This document shows positions 13,481 through 21,348 of a DNA stretch of 21,348 nucleotides, in pieces; positions within the stretch are counted from its first letter, which is position 1; each line of letters starts with the position of its first letter. A program made the translations under genes and the position numbers. Below the pieces are notes generated by a model that worked only from the letters and a program-made list of their open reading frames with translations, had not been told where the DNA came from and did not search any database. Where the stretch lies: positions 1 through 21,348 of the forward strand of contig JAYQOY010000023.1 in assembly GCA_038145075.1 (NCBI GenBank), written 5' to 3'. Source of the DNA: TMED14 sp038145075 (lineage in GTDB: Bacteria > Bacteroidota > Bacteroidia > Flavobacteriales > Schleiferiaceae).

Positions 13481-15774
13481 TGTCCCCGAACAATCACGCC
13501 TTGTACCACTGTCGTTTGGGTACCCAGGGGGTCTGTGATCCAGAACAGGTAGATGCCGGAGGGCGCGCGACTGCCGTCCAAACTGTAGGTGTCCCAGGTA
13601 AACTGTCCCCCGGTGGCATAGCCTTCGTAGAGGAGGCGGCCATTGGTGTTGGTCACTTTGACATAGCTGTTCGGCACCAGCCCGCGCACGGAAATGGGGC
13701 CGTAGTCCTGAGGCTGCAGGGGGTTGGGGAAGACCTCTACAGCGGAGAAGCGATCGGCCGTCTGCGTGGCGGTTCCGCGGTAGGAAAGCAGCCCTCGGTT
13801 GGTACCCATAAAGACCTCGCCTGAAGCCGGGTCCACATAGAGGGCCTGAACGCGGTTGCTCAGCAAGGGGCTATTCTCCTTGGTGAAGTGGTGAATGGTC
13901 TCAAGGCCGTCCGGTGAAAGCAGAAAAACGCCCGCATCGGAGGTGCCAATCCACTTTCGGTTGGCGCCATCCACAACCATGGAAAGGATGTTTTGCCCAG
14001 CCAGGACTTTCTGGTTGATGCCGTTCTCGGCGACGAGGAGCGCTTGGGCATCGATGGACTTGCCGTTGAACGCATTGTAGGGCGAAAAGCAGACCACCAA
14101 GCCGTCGCTGGTGCCCAACCAAAGCTCGCCATCGGCATCAAAAAGAGCGGCCGCCACCGTAGAGCTGGGCAAATTGCCGCTCCCCACGCCTTTGGTCAGC
14201 CGGCGCGTGGAGGTCGACGTACCGGTCACTTGAATGGCCATCCATCCTTCGGTGCGCGACTGCAGCCAAAAGACCCCGTCTTCGTCTTGCAAGAGCGTTT
14301 TTACCGTTTCCCCGTTGAAGCTGCCGGCGGGATAGCCCTGCCATTGCCCCGTTGTGGGGTCGTAGCGGTGCAAGGGCAGCCCGGACAGGGCATTGCTGAC
14401 CCATAGCGCGCCATCCTCGCCCCAACAGAGGCCTCCCGTTCGGACGTCGTTGGGCCCAGATCCCGCGGCCGTCTGGAGGGTGCTATTCGTGTGGTTCCAG
14501 GTCTGGACCAGCGTCCCGCCTTGAAATTCTAGGATGCCCTTGCCCCAGCTGGCCGCAAACCAATGCTCGGGGTCCGCGGGGTCGTAGCAGACATCCAAGA
14601 TGTCCTTGGCGCCGCCCAAAGCCGCCTCTTGCAAGGCCGTCCAGCGGCTGCCGTCAAAGTGCATGATGCCCTCGTTGGTATAGGTCGCGGTCCATGTAGC
14701 GTCTACGGCTCCCGAGAGCACATGCAGCCCCTCTGGGCTCGCCTTCAAGGCATAGGCTTGGGCAGAAGCGGGGTCTTGTACGGCGCGGTGCTGCGCATAG
14801 GACGGGTTGTCAAAGAAAGTCAAGCCGCGGTCTTTGTTGGCCGTCCAAAGGGTACCCGCGGCATCTTCAAAGGCATCGTAGGGTGAAAAGCCTTCGTTGT
14901 TGCCGTATCCCGATGAAATCGTGGCGCCCAAAGCCCCGGAAGCAGAAACCGTGGTGACGCCGTAGCTCCGAACGACCAAAAAATGCCCAGCACTCGCACG
15001 TAAGCGACGCAAAACGGGGGCGTCCGTGGTATCAAGGACCACCTGGGACCAGGCTCCGGCCGCTTCCACCCATACAGACTCGTCACCCATGGGGTGGGCC
15101 AGCTTGGCGTTGGGCAAAACAGCGAGGTGCGCCATGGGGACATCCGCCCAAAAAGCATTTTTCTGCCAGCTCGCAGGCAGGTAAAGGGGATCTTGAAGGT
15201 GCACCGACCAAAGGCCAGATTCCGACGCCACGAAGAGGCTGTCGCCCTGTACGCTGAGGTCGTAGCACGCAGTGGTTCCGCCGTCGCTGCGCAGGAGGTA
15301 GGTTCCTTGGATAACCCCAAAGGCTAGATTGATTTCTACCACCCCAAAGCCTGTAGCGGCAAACGCGCGCTGTTCAGAAGCAAAAACGACCGCCGAAATA
15401 CCGGACTTGCCCGGATAGGCGCCGCTTGCGGGGATGTCCGAAATGCGGCGGGTATCGTTCTCCGACCAGAGGTCGAGGCCGCCGTCCTCGTAGCCGATCA
15501 GGGCCGTTTTCCCATCGGGGGAGGCGGCTAAACTCGTGAGGCCCACGTCGCTTATTCCATCCACGGCTGTGGCGGCCGTCATGACTTTATCCACCGGGTC
15601 ATAGCGCAGCAGCCCGAACTCGCTGGCCACTAGAATTTCGGCCTCCAAAGCGGCGAGGCTGTGCGTGGCTCGGAGCGGGAAATGCGCCCGCCAGGTGCCC
15701 ACAGGAATGCCTTGTGCACCCGCGCTCAACGGGGCAAAAAGCACAAAAAGGAGGAGGCCAACGAACCGCTTCAC
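13477..15774 (-). CDS. porZ: PorZ-like type IX secretion system protein (two-propeller, CTD-bearing)
   Basis: PorZ is a cell-surface part of the T9SS attachment complex that, in Porphyromonas, delivers anionic LPS to the PorU sortase. From GTG 15774 the protein has 765 residues. Residues 1-20 are a clean signal peptide (KRFVGLLLFVLFAPLSAGA), and the mature end IPVGTWRAH is typical of PorZ. Two beta-propellers of two-component-regulator type follow, with repeats such as GYEDGGLDLW, WIGTSDAGVFLL and FMGTNRGLLSY. The last 85-90 residues, starting VEVFPNP, are a T9SS C-terminal-domain-like beta-sandwich. GTG 15789 would add five residues and lie over the promoter box, so 15774 is preferred. It is upstream of and overlapping recO, and diverges from ricT. 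Confidence 0.88.
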   Translation of the reverse strand: MKRFVGLLLFVLFAPLSAGAQGIPVGTWRAHFPLRATHSLAALEAEILVASEFGLLRYDPVDKVMTAATAVDGISDVGLTSLAASPDGKTALIGYEDGGLDLWSENDTRRISDIPASGAYPGKSGISAVVFASEQRAFAATGFGVVEINLAFGVIQGTYLLRSDGGTTACYDLSVQGDSLFVASESGLWSVHLQDPLYLPASWQKNAFWADVPMAHLAVLPNAKLAHPMGDESVWVEAAGAWSQVVLDTTDAPVLRRLRASAGHFLVVRSYGVTTVSASGALGATISSGYGNNEGFSPYDAFEDAAGTLWTANKDRGLTFFDNPSYAQHRAVQDPASAQAYALKASPEGLHVLSGAVDATWTATYTNEGIMHFDGSRWTALQEAALGGAKDILDVCYDPADPEHWFAASWGKGILEFQGGTLVQTWNHTNSTLQTAAGSGPNDVRTGGLCWGEDGALWVSNALSGLPLHRYDPTTGQWQGYPAGSFNGETVKTLLQDEDGVFWLQSRTEGWMAIQVTGTSTSTRRLTKGVGSGNLPSSTVAAALFDADGELWLGTSDGLVVCFSPYNAFNGKSIDAQALLVAENGINQKVLAGQNILSMVVDGANRKWIGTSDAGVFLLSPDGLETIHHFTKENSPLLSNRVQALYVDPASGEVFMGTNRGLLSYRGTATQTADRFSAVEVFPNPLQPQDYGPISVRGLVPNSYVKVTNTNGRLLYEGYATGGQFTWDTYSLDGSRAPSGIYLFWITDPLGTQTTVVQGVIVRGQ

Positions 15775-15778
15775 GGGA

Positions 15779-15786
15779 CAAAGATG
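15779..15786 (-). promoter_or_regulatory. porZ-recO -7 promoter element
   Basis: On the minus strand CATCTTTG (one mismatch from TAnnTTTG) lies four bases before the porZ GTG at 15774. This supports that start and predicts a leaderless message. No clear -33 element is seen. It is back-to-back with the ricT element, three bases apart. Confidence 0.4.
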
Positions 15787-15789
15787 CAC

Positions 15790-15797
15790 TATCTTCG
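15790..15797 (+). promoter_or_regulatory. ricT-gldH operon -7 promoter element
   Basis: TATCTTCG (one mismatch from TAnnTTTG) ends four bases before ATG 15802. The -33 region would lie inside the start of porZ on the other strand. Divergent transcription from about 30 bases implies that the two promoters compete or share control. Confidence 0.4.
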
Positions 15798-15801
15798 CTC
15801 T

Positions 15802-17136
15802 ATGGCCTGCAGTTCGTGTTCATCAAGTTCCGGCGTCCCCAAGGGATGCAAGAGCAACGGCTCTTGTGGAACGGGCGGCTGCAATGCGTACAACGTCTTT
15901 GACTGGTTGAGCAACATGCAGTTACCGGCGGGCGAATCCCCTTTTGAGTGGGTAGAAGTGCGCTTTAAAAATGGCCGAAAAGACTTCTACAAAAACACGG
16001 AAAACCTCTCCCTGCACGCAGGCGAAGCAGTCACAGTAAGCACCCCCAACGGCGGACACGATGTAGGTACGGTTTCGGTCACGGGAGAATTGGTCCGCAT
16101 TCAAATGCGCAAGGCGCAAGCCGATACAGAGGCAGAGGCCCCCTTGGTGATTTACCGGAAGTCCTCTCAGCGCGACCTCGACCGATGGAAAGAGGCACGC
16201 GACCGCGAAGACGAACTCATGCGAAAGGCACGCGGCATGGCGGACTACCACAAGCTCGACATGAAGATCAGCGATGTGGAGTGCCAGGGCGACGGCGCGC
16301 GCGCAACCTTCTACTACACGGCGGATGCGCGTGTGGATTTTAGGGCACTCATCCGTGAGATGTCGACGGCGTTTGGCCTTCGGGTCGAAATGCGCCAAAT
16401 CGGTGCACGCCAAGAGGCGGGTCGACTGGGCGGTATTGGCAGCTGTGGGCGCGAACTCTGCTGCAGCACCTGGCTGAAAGACTACCGTTCGGTGTCTACC
16501 AGTGCCGCGCGTTACCAGCACCTCAGCTTGAACCCCACCAAGCTGGCGGGCAACTGCGGCAAGCTGAAGTGCTGTTTGAACTACGAGTTGGACCAGTACG
16601 CCGAAGCCTTGAAGGCCTTCCCGAAGTCGCAAAAAGTTCGGACCAAGAAAGGCCGCGCGGATGTGCAGAAAATGGACATCCTTACCGGCATGGTGTGGCT
16701 GGCATACCGAGATGAGCCCGGCCGCTGGGTCGCGATGAAGGCAGAAGACTTTTCGGAAATGGTCGCCATGAACCAGCGCGACGAAGAACCTGCATCGCTC
16801 GAAGAAAAAGAGGTCAAAGTCTACATAGAGACCGCCGAGCCCGAGCTTTTGCAGCCCGAAGAAGACAGCCTGACGCGCTTTGACCGTCCCAAGGGCGAAG
16901 GGCGGGGCAAAAACCGCAAGCGCGGTGGAAAAAAGCGTGGACCCAACGCCATAACTGAAGGGGTACATACCGGCCCGCGCAATGAAGCCCGCCCTGCTCC
17001 AACTGCCCAAAGCACAGTAAGCGCCGCAAGCGGAGAACAACCCCGCAGCGAGAAACCCCGTGGCAACCGTCGACGCGGTGGCCGGAACCGTTCACGCTCT
17101 AATTCGTCTGATACCCCCCGTCCGAGTGAAAGCTAA
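15802..17136 (+). CDS. ricT: PSP1-domain protein, RicT/YaaT-like, with Cys-rich N-terminus and basic tail
   Basis: A 444-residue PSP1-domain protein. In Bacillus, RicT joins RicA and RicF in an Fe-S complex affecting RNase Y and RNA processing; the role in Bacteroidota is unclear. Two copies of the family C-G-x3-C-C motif are seen at C215-C221 (CGRELCC) and C252-C258 (CGKLKCC). The N-terminus adds C3, C6, C16, C22 and C27. The PSP1 core covers roughly residues 45-325. The last 70 residues are low-complexity and strongly basic (Arg, Lys, Gly, Asn), suggesting RNA or ribosome contact (inference). ATG 15802 is chosen because MACSSC is the usual start of Bacteroidota homologues; an ATG at 15784 would overlap the promoter box. 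The 3' end overlaps gldH by 11 bases. Confidence 0.88.
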   Translation: MACSSCSSSSGVPKGCKSNGSCGTGGCNAYNVFDWLSNMQLPAGESPFEWVEVRFKNGRKDFYKNTENLSLHAGEAVTVSTPNGGHDVGTVSVTGELVRIQMRKAQADTEAEAPLVIYRKSSQRDLDRWKEARDREDELMRKARGMADYHKLDMKISDVECQGDGARATFYYTADARVDFRALIREMSTAFGLRVEMRQIGARQEAGRLGGIGSCGRELCCSTWLKDYRSVSTSAARYQHLSLNPTKLAGNCGKLKCCLNYELDQYAEALKAFPKSQKVRTKKGRADVQKMDILTGMVWLAYRDEPGRWVAMKAEDFSEMVAMNQRDEEPASLEEKEVKVYIETAEPELLQPEEDSLTRFDRPKGEGRGKNRKRGGKKRGPNAITEGVHTGPRNEARPAPTAQSTVSAASGEQPRSEKPRGNRRRGGRNRSRSNSSDTPRPSES

Positions 17137-17611
17137 GTCCCTGATGGCCCTCTTTGCATTTGGCCTAGCCGCTTTGGCCTGCCAGGAGGGGCCTTTGGTT
17201 CAATCGGTCACCTCTTTTTCGGAAGACCAATGGTACCAGGACAGCGTAGTGACGGTGGACGTAAACGTGACGGACACCCAGGCGGTCTACCGCGTGAGTT
17301 TTAAAATTCGGCATACGGCCGATTACCCCTACAGCAATGTGTATCTGTTTCGGGAGATTCGGTCCGCCCATCAAACCGAATACCAAGACACGGTTGACGT
17401 TCGTTTAGCCAATGAGGCGGGCGCTTGGAATGGCGGTGGCGTGGGCGCGTTGAAAACCTTGGAACTGCCCTACCGCCAGGCGGGCCTGCGCTTTCCCAAG
17501 CCGGGCACCTACCGGTTCCGCTTCCAGCACGGCATGCGCGACGAGCCGCTGGTGGGCATTCGGGACATTGCGCTGACCATTGAAAAAGAAGAAGAACCTA
17601 CGGAAAACTAA
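17126..17611 (+). CDS. gldH: Gliding motility lipoprotein GldH
   Basis: GldH is an outer-membrane-directed lipoprotein needed for gliding in Flavobacterium; its precise action is unknown. From GTG 17126 it has 161 residues. The signal peptide (KAKSLMALFAFGLAALA) ends at C19, with LAALAC as a slightly relaxed lipobox. The remainder is a small beta-rich domain with segments such as FSEDQWYQDS, VSFKIRHTADYPYSNVYLF and RFRFQHGMRDEPL that match GldH. The earlier in-frame ATG at 17060 would place 22 residues ahead of the signal sequence and is rejected. It overlaps ricT and is followed after one base by the penicillin-binding protein, an order familiar from Flavobacteriales. Maturation would need the LspA encoded at 5617-6258. 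Confidence 0.9.
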   Translation: MKAKSLMALFAFGLAALACQEGPLVQSVTSFSEDQWYQDSVVTVDVNVTDTQAVYRVSFKIRHTADYPYSNVYLFREIRSAHQTEYQDTVDVRLANEAGAWNGGGVGALKTLELPYRQAGLRFPKPGTYRFRFQHGMRDEPLVGIRDIALTIEKEEEPTEN

Positions 17612-17612
17612 G

Positions 17613-19901
17613 ATGGCACCCTCGGATACGGATTTTCGCACCTACGTCAAGTACTTCTGGATCCTCGTGTTTGGGGCGCCCCTCGCCCTGGTTCTGGCGC
17701 TGCTGTTGACCTGGGCCGGGCTCTTTGGCGAACTGCCTTCCACCGAAGAAATCGCCAACCCCAAGAGCTTCTTGGCCACTGAAATCCTTTCCGCCGACGG
17801 CAAGCAAATCGGAACCTTCTTCATGGAGAACCGCGTCCATGCGGACTACAGCGAACTCCCTCCGCACCTGGTTAACGCATTGATTGCCACAGAGGACGAG
17901 CGCTACCACGATCATGCGGGCATTGACTTTAGAAGTTTGGGCCGTGCCGTCGCCACCCTAGGCACGGGCGGTGGAGGCTCTACCATCACCCAGCAGCTGG
18001 CCAAGCAAATGTTCCACGGCGAAGGCTCCAGCAACATTTTTGCGCGCGTCATCCAAAAGCTCAAGGAGTGGGTGATTTCCCTCCAGTTGGAAAGCAACTA
18101 TTCCAAGGAGGAAATCATCGCGATGTACTTCAACCAGTTTGACTTCCTCTACCAGGGGGTGGGCATTCACAATGCGGCCAACGTCTACTTTGGCAAATTG
18201 CCCTCCGAGCTCAACGTGGAGGAGGCGGCCATGCTGGTGGGCATGTTCAAGAATCCTTGGTCCTACAATCCCGCAAAGTCGGACCGTCAGGAGGCTGCTT
18301 TAGCGCGCCGAAATACCGTCCTGCGCCAAATGGAACGCAACGATTTCCTCACGGAGGAAGAAGCGGACAGCCTCGTCGCCCTTCCCTTAGTGTTGAGCTT
18401 CCAGCGCCAGGGACACGACCAAGGTTTGGCCCCCTACCTGCGCGAATACATCCGCTCCTACATGAAGGACTGGATCGCCGAGCACCCCAAACCCGACGGC
18501 GGCACCTACAACCTCTACACGGACGGCCTGAAGATCTACACCACCATCGACAGCCGCATGCAGCGCATGGCCGAAGAAGCCGTGGAGCGCCACTTGACCA
18601 ACCTCCAAGGGCTGTTCTTTAAGCAAATCTCCAAGCGCAAAGCAGGCCCCTTCTACTTCCAGGGAGGCGACTCCTATGCCGAGGGCCAAAAGATCATCGC
18701 CCGCGCCATGCGCCAAACGCCGCGCTACCGCCATTACCGCGATTCGGGCTGGTCGGACGAGCGCATCGTGAAGGAATTCAAGACGCCCCGCGACATGAAA
18801 ATCTTCGCCTGGGGCGGGGACCGCGACACCGTCCTGAGCCCGTGGGACTCCATCCAATACTACAAGAGCATCTACCAAGCCGGTTTGCTCAGCGTGGAAC
18901 CCCAGACGGGCTTCGTCAAGGCCTGGGTGGGCGGCATTGACTTCCGCCACTTCAAGTACGACGCGGTCAAGCAAGGCCGCCGCCAGGTCGGTTCTACCTT
19001 CAAGCCCTTTGTGTATGCCGCGGCTATTGCGGACAAGAAGTATTCGCCCTGTATGCAGGTGCCCAACATCCAAACCTGCATTGAAGCGGGCCAATTTGGC
19101 CTAGCTGAACCCTGGTGTCCCTCCAATTCGGACGATGAGTACGGCGGGGTCCTCACCTTGAAGCAGGCCATTGCGGGTTCGGTCAACACCGTCACGACCT
19201 ACTTGATGAAGCAAATCGGCCCGCGCCCGGTCATTCAAATGGCCAAAGCCTTGGGTGTGACTTCCGATATCCCCGAGGTTCCTTCTATCGCCCTGGGAAC
19301 CGTTGACCTCAGCATCTTTGAGCTGGCCGGCGCCTACACTGCCTTTGGCAACCAAGGCCTCTACACCGAGCCCATTGTCATGCTCCGCATTGAGGATAAA
19401 AACGGCGTAGTCCTGGACGAATTTGCCCCCGAAACCCGGGAAGTCTTCTCCCCCGAAATTGCCTACACCATGGTCAACCTCCTCCAAGGCGTGACCCAGA
19501 GCGGTACCGGCGTTCGCCTTCGCCACACGGGAGCGGGCTACGGCAGCTACGTGACAGGCTACCCTTACGGCTTCGACAACCCCATCGCGGGCAAAACGGG
19601 AACGACCCAAAACAACTCCGACGGCTGGTTTGTCGGCATGGTGCCCAACTTGGTGACGGCTGTTTGGACCGGCTGTCAGGACCGTTCCGCGCACTTTGGC
19701 TCCACCACCTACGGTCAGGGGGCGACGACCGCTTTGCCCATCTGGGCGCTGTACATGAAGGACGTCTATACCGTCCCCGAATTAGGCATTCGACGCGACG
19801 GCTTTGATCGCCCCGATGGTCCCATTACGATACCCTTGGATTGTGCTACGTTCTTGGCGGAATCCGCTGAATTGCGCGAGGAGCGCTCCGAATACAACTA
19901 A
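17613..19901 (+). CDS. Class A penicillin-binding protein (PBP1A-like)
   Basis: Bifunctional peptidoglycan synthase anchored in the inner membrane, 762 residues. One membrane helix lies at about 14-38. The GT51 glycosyltransferase domain has catalytic E94 in TEDERYHDH, then GGSTITQQLAKQ and the KLKEWVISLQLE and EEIIAMYFNQ motifs. The transpeptidase domain has S461-x-x-K464 (STFK), S523-V-N525 and K661-T-G663 (GKTGTT). All catalytic residues are present, so it should polymerise and cross-link glycan and be a beta-lactam target. ATG 17613 is one base after the gldH stop. A TTG at 17580 would add a poly-lysine N-terminus overlapping gldH and is less likely. A class A PBP next to gldH is known in related genomes. 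Confidence 0.95.
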   Translation: MAPSDTDFRTYVKYFWILVFGAPLALVLALLLTWAGLFGELPSTEEIANPKSFLATEILSADGKQIGTFFMENRVHADYSELPPHLVNALIATEDERYHDHAGIDFRSLGRAVATLGTGGGGSTITQQLAKQMFHGEGSSNIFARVIQKLKEWVISLQLESNYSKEEIIAMYFNQFDFLYQGVGIHNAANVYFGKLPSELNVEEAAMLVGMFKNPWSYNPAKSDRQEAALARRNTVLRQMERNDFLTEEEADSLVALPLVLSFQRQGHDQGLAPYLREYIRSYMKDWIAEHPKPDGGTYNLYTDGLKIYTTIDSRMQRMAEEAVERHLTNLQGLFFKQISKRKAGPFYFQGGDSYAEGQKIIARAMRQTPRYRHYRDSGWSDERIVKEFKTPRDMKIFAWGGDRDTVLSPWDSIQYYKSIYQAGLLSVEPQTGFVKAWVGGIDFRHFKYDAVKQGRRQVGSTFKPFVYAAAIADKKYSPCMQVPNIQTCIEAGQFGLAEPWCPSNSDDEYGGVLTLKQAIAGSVNTVTTYLMKQIGPRPVIQMAKALGVTSDIPEVPSIALGTVDLSIFELAGAYTAFGNQGLYTEPIVMLRIEDKNGVVLDEFAPETREVFSPEIAYTMVNLLQGVTQSGTGVRLRHTGAGYGSYVTGYPYGFDNPIAGKTGTTQNNSDGWFVGMVPNLVTAVWTGCQDRSAHFGSTTYGQGATTALPIWALYMKDVYTVPELGIRRDGFDRPDGPITIPLDCATFLAESAELREERSEYN

Positions 19902-19903
19902 GC

Positions 19904-20605
19904 ATGATTAAAAAAGTAGTCCCCAACGCCCAAGCCGCTGTGGACGGCATCGCGGACGGCATGACGGTCATGTTCGGCGGATTTGGCCTCTGTGGCATCC
20001 CCGAAAACGCCATCGCCGCCGTGCGCGCCACCGGGGTAACCGGCCTCACCTGCATCTCCAACAACGCAGGCGTGGACGGCTTTGGCCTGGGCCTCCTGCT
20101 AGAAACACGCCAAGTGCGCAAAATGATCAGCTCCTACGTGGGCGAAAACGACGAATTCGAACGCCAAATGCTCTCCGGAGAGCTCGACGTCGAACTCATC
20201 CCCCAAGGCACCCTCGCCGAGCGTTGCCGCGCCGCAGGCGCCGGCATCCCCGCCTTCTACACCCCCGCCGGCTACGGCACGGAGGTCGCCGAAGGCAAAG
20301 AAGTGCGCATCTTCAACGGCAAGCCCCACATTTTGGAGCACGCCTTTGACGCACAATTCGCCTTTGTCAAGGCGTGGAAGGGCGACGAAGCGGGCAACCT
20401 CGTTTTCAAGGGTACGGCCCGAAATTTCAACCCCATGATGGCCATGGCCGGCCGGATCACGGTCGCGGAAGTCGAGGAGCTGGTCCCGGCCGGCACCCTC
20501 GATCCCAACAGCATCCACGTGCCGGGCATCTTTGTCCACCGCATCTTCCAGGGGGAGCATTTTGAAAAACGCATTGAACAACGCACGGTCCGTCCGCGCG
20601 CCTAA
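19904..20605 (+). CDS. scoA: 3-oxoacid CoA-transferase subunit A
   Basis: Alpha subunit of succinyl-CoA:3-ketoacid (acetoacetate) CoA-transferase, class I. With subunit B it moves CoA between succinyl-CoA and acetoacetate, linking ketone-body or amino-acid breakdown to acetyl-CoA. The 233-residue protein has the GGFGLCGIPENAI glycine-rich N-terminal motif (near residue 26), the SNNAGVDGFGLG segment and the FYTPAGYGTEVAEGKE region typical of SCOT alpha. Its ATG is two bases after the PBP stop. scoB follows 11 bases later, so the pair is translated from one message. Confidence 0.93.
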   Translation: MIKKVVPNAQAAVDGIADGMTVMFGGFGLCGIPENAIAAVRATGVTGLTCISNNAGVDGFGLGLLLETRQVRKMISSYVGENDEFERQMLSGELDVELIPQGTLAERCRAAGAGIPAFYTPAGYGTEVAEGKEVRIFNGKPHILEHAFDAQFAFVKAWKGDEAGNLVFKGTARNFNPMMAMAGRITVAEVEELVPAGTLDPNSIHVPGIFVHRIFQGEHFEKRIEQRTVRPRA

Positions 20606-20616
20606 ACCCATCCGCC

Positions 20617-21279
20617 ATGGCACTTGACAAAAACGGCATCGCACAGCGCATTGCACAAGAGCTCCGGGACGGCTGGTACGTCAACCTGGGCATCGGCATC
20701 CCCACCTTAGTGGCCAACTACATTCCGGACGGCATAGACGTCGAATTCCAGTCCGAAAACGGCATCCTCGGCATGGGCCCCTTTCCCTTTGAAGGCGACG
20801 AAGACGCCGACCTCATCAACGCAGGCAAGCAAACTATCACGGCCCTTCCGGGCGCCAGCTTCTTTGACAGCGCCACGTCGTTTGGCATGATTCGGGCCCA
20901 AAAAGTCCAGCTCACCGTCCTCGGCGCCATGGAAGTATCCGAAACCGGCGACATCGCCAACTGGAAAATCCCCGGCAAAATGGTCAAAGGCATGGGCGGC
21001 GCCATGGATCTGGTCGCCAGCGCCGAAAACATCATCGTCGCCATGCAGCACACCAACCGCGCCGGCGAATCCAAAGTCCTCCCCGCCTGCACCCTGCCCC
21101 TCACCGGCGTAGGCTGCGTCAAAAAAATTGTCACCGACCTCGCCGTCCTGGAAGTAGATGCCCAGCGCGGCTTCATCCTGCTCGAACGCGCCCCCGGCGT
21201 CTCCGTCGAAGAAATCGTCGCTAAAACCGCCGGCCGTTTGGTCGTGGAGGGAGAGATTCCGGAGATGGTGCTTGGCTAG
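20617..21279 (+). CDS. scoB: 3-oxoacid CoA-transferase subunit B
   Basis: Beta subunit of the same CoA-transferase, 220 residues. It carries the catalytic glutamate E47 in the SENGILGMGP motif, which forms the glutamyl-CoA thioester intermediate. NLGIGIPTLVANYI precedes it, and GAMDLVASA and LPLTGVGCVKKIVTDLAV, typical of the subunit, follow. Length is normal. No Shine-Dalgarno precedes ATG 20617. The 69 bases after its stop to the window end hold no recognisable gene and no convincing terminator. Confidence 0.94.
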   Translation: MALDKNGIAQRIAQELRDGWYVNLGIGIPTLVANYIPDGIDVEFQSENGILGMGPFPFEGDEDADLINAGKQTITALPGASFFDSATSFGMIRAQKVQLTVLGAMEVSETGDIANWKIPGKMVKGMGGAMDLVASAENIIVAMQHTNRAGESKVLPACTLPLTGVGCVKKIVTDLAVLEVDAQRGFILLERAPGVSVEEIVAKTAGRLVVEGEIPEMVLG

Positions 21280-21348
21280 AGGGCTAGAGCTTGGCAAATC
21301 AACGGAAAGTCCCGGCGCGCGGCGAAGATCCACCACACAGTTTAAGGG

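Noticed and set aside
19904..21279. Horizontally acquired scoAB
   Set aside because: The pair favours C-ending codons a little more than its neighbours, but no flanking repeat, element or sharp composition break supports transfer.
21280..21348. Terminator or new gene after scoB
   Set aside because: A short GGCTAGAG direct repeat is visible but no stem with a T tract and no open frame of note.

Overview
The window looks like a housekeeping and cell-envelope segment of a GC-rich Bacteroidota chromosome, most likely an aquatic, gliding-type member of the Flavobacteriales (inference). The evidence is the gene set (GldH, PorZ, the DUF4837 lipoprotein, the long zinc-less IleS, an insertion-bearing LspA and a DksA/TraR-like protein with a degraded zinc finger), promoter-like TAnnTTTG elements, and the lack of Shine-Dalgarno sequences before nearly every start. 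Genes are packed tightly, with many 4-base ATGA/GTGA overlaps.

Layout. (1) 1-954: a PLP-dependent threonine/serine dehydratase or serine racemase, possibly cut at its 5' end by the window edge. (2) 955-1374: the only long gene-free stretch. It holds an orphan minus-strand terminator, a 36-bp-period imperfect repeat, a promoter-like box with a hairpin and a plus-strand terminator (a possible small RNA), and an inverted repeat beside the ridA promoter box. (3) 1375-5171: ridA-ileS. (4) 5240-8697: dksA-like, lspA, an M28 peptidase and gpsA. (5) 8741-12761: tatA, gatA, a LysM lytic transglycosylase and a DUF4837 lipoprotein, joined by stop/start overlaps. (6) 12758-15774, minus strand: recO and porZ, converging tail to tail with the DUF4837 gene. 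(7) 15802-21279, plus strand, divergent from porZ: a RicT/YaaT-like PSP1 protein, gldH, a class A penicillin-binding protein, and the two subunits of a 3-oxoacid CoA-transferase.

How they work together. Much of the window serves the envelope: lipoprotein signal cleavage (LspA), lipoproteins (GldH, DUF4837 protein), phospholipid precursor supply (GpsA), Tat export (TatA), peptidoglycan synthesis and cleavage (PBP1A-like, MltD-like), and type IX secretion/gliding (PorZ, GldH). IleS, GatA and the DksA-like protein serve translation and its control; RidA clears reactive enamines of the kind made by the dehydratase at 1-954.

The strongest anomaly is in gatA. A 176-bp segment is present twice in tandem at about 92% identity and shifts the frame. 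Of 14 differences, 13 are synonymous third-position changes. That pattern suits two strain haplotypes stitched together, or recombination between diverged alleles, better than a decaying duplication. I found no mobile element, CRISPR array, phage, defence system or clearly new multigene system.
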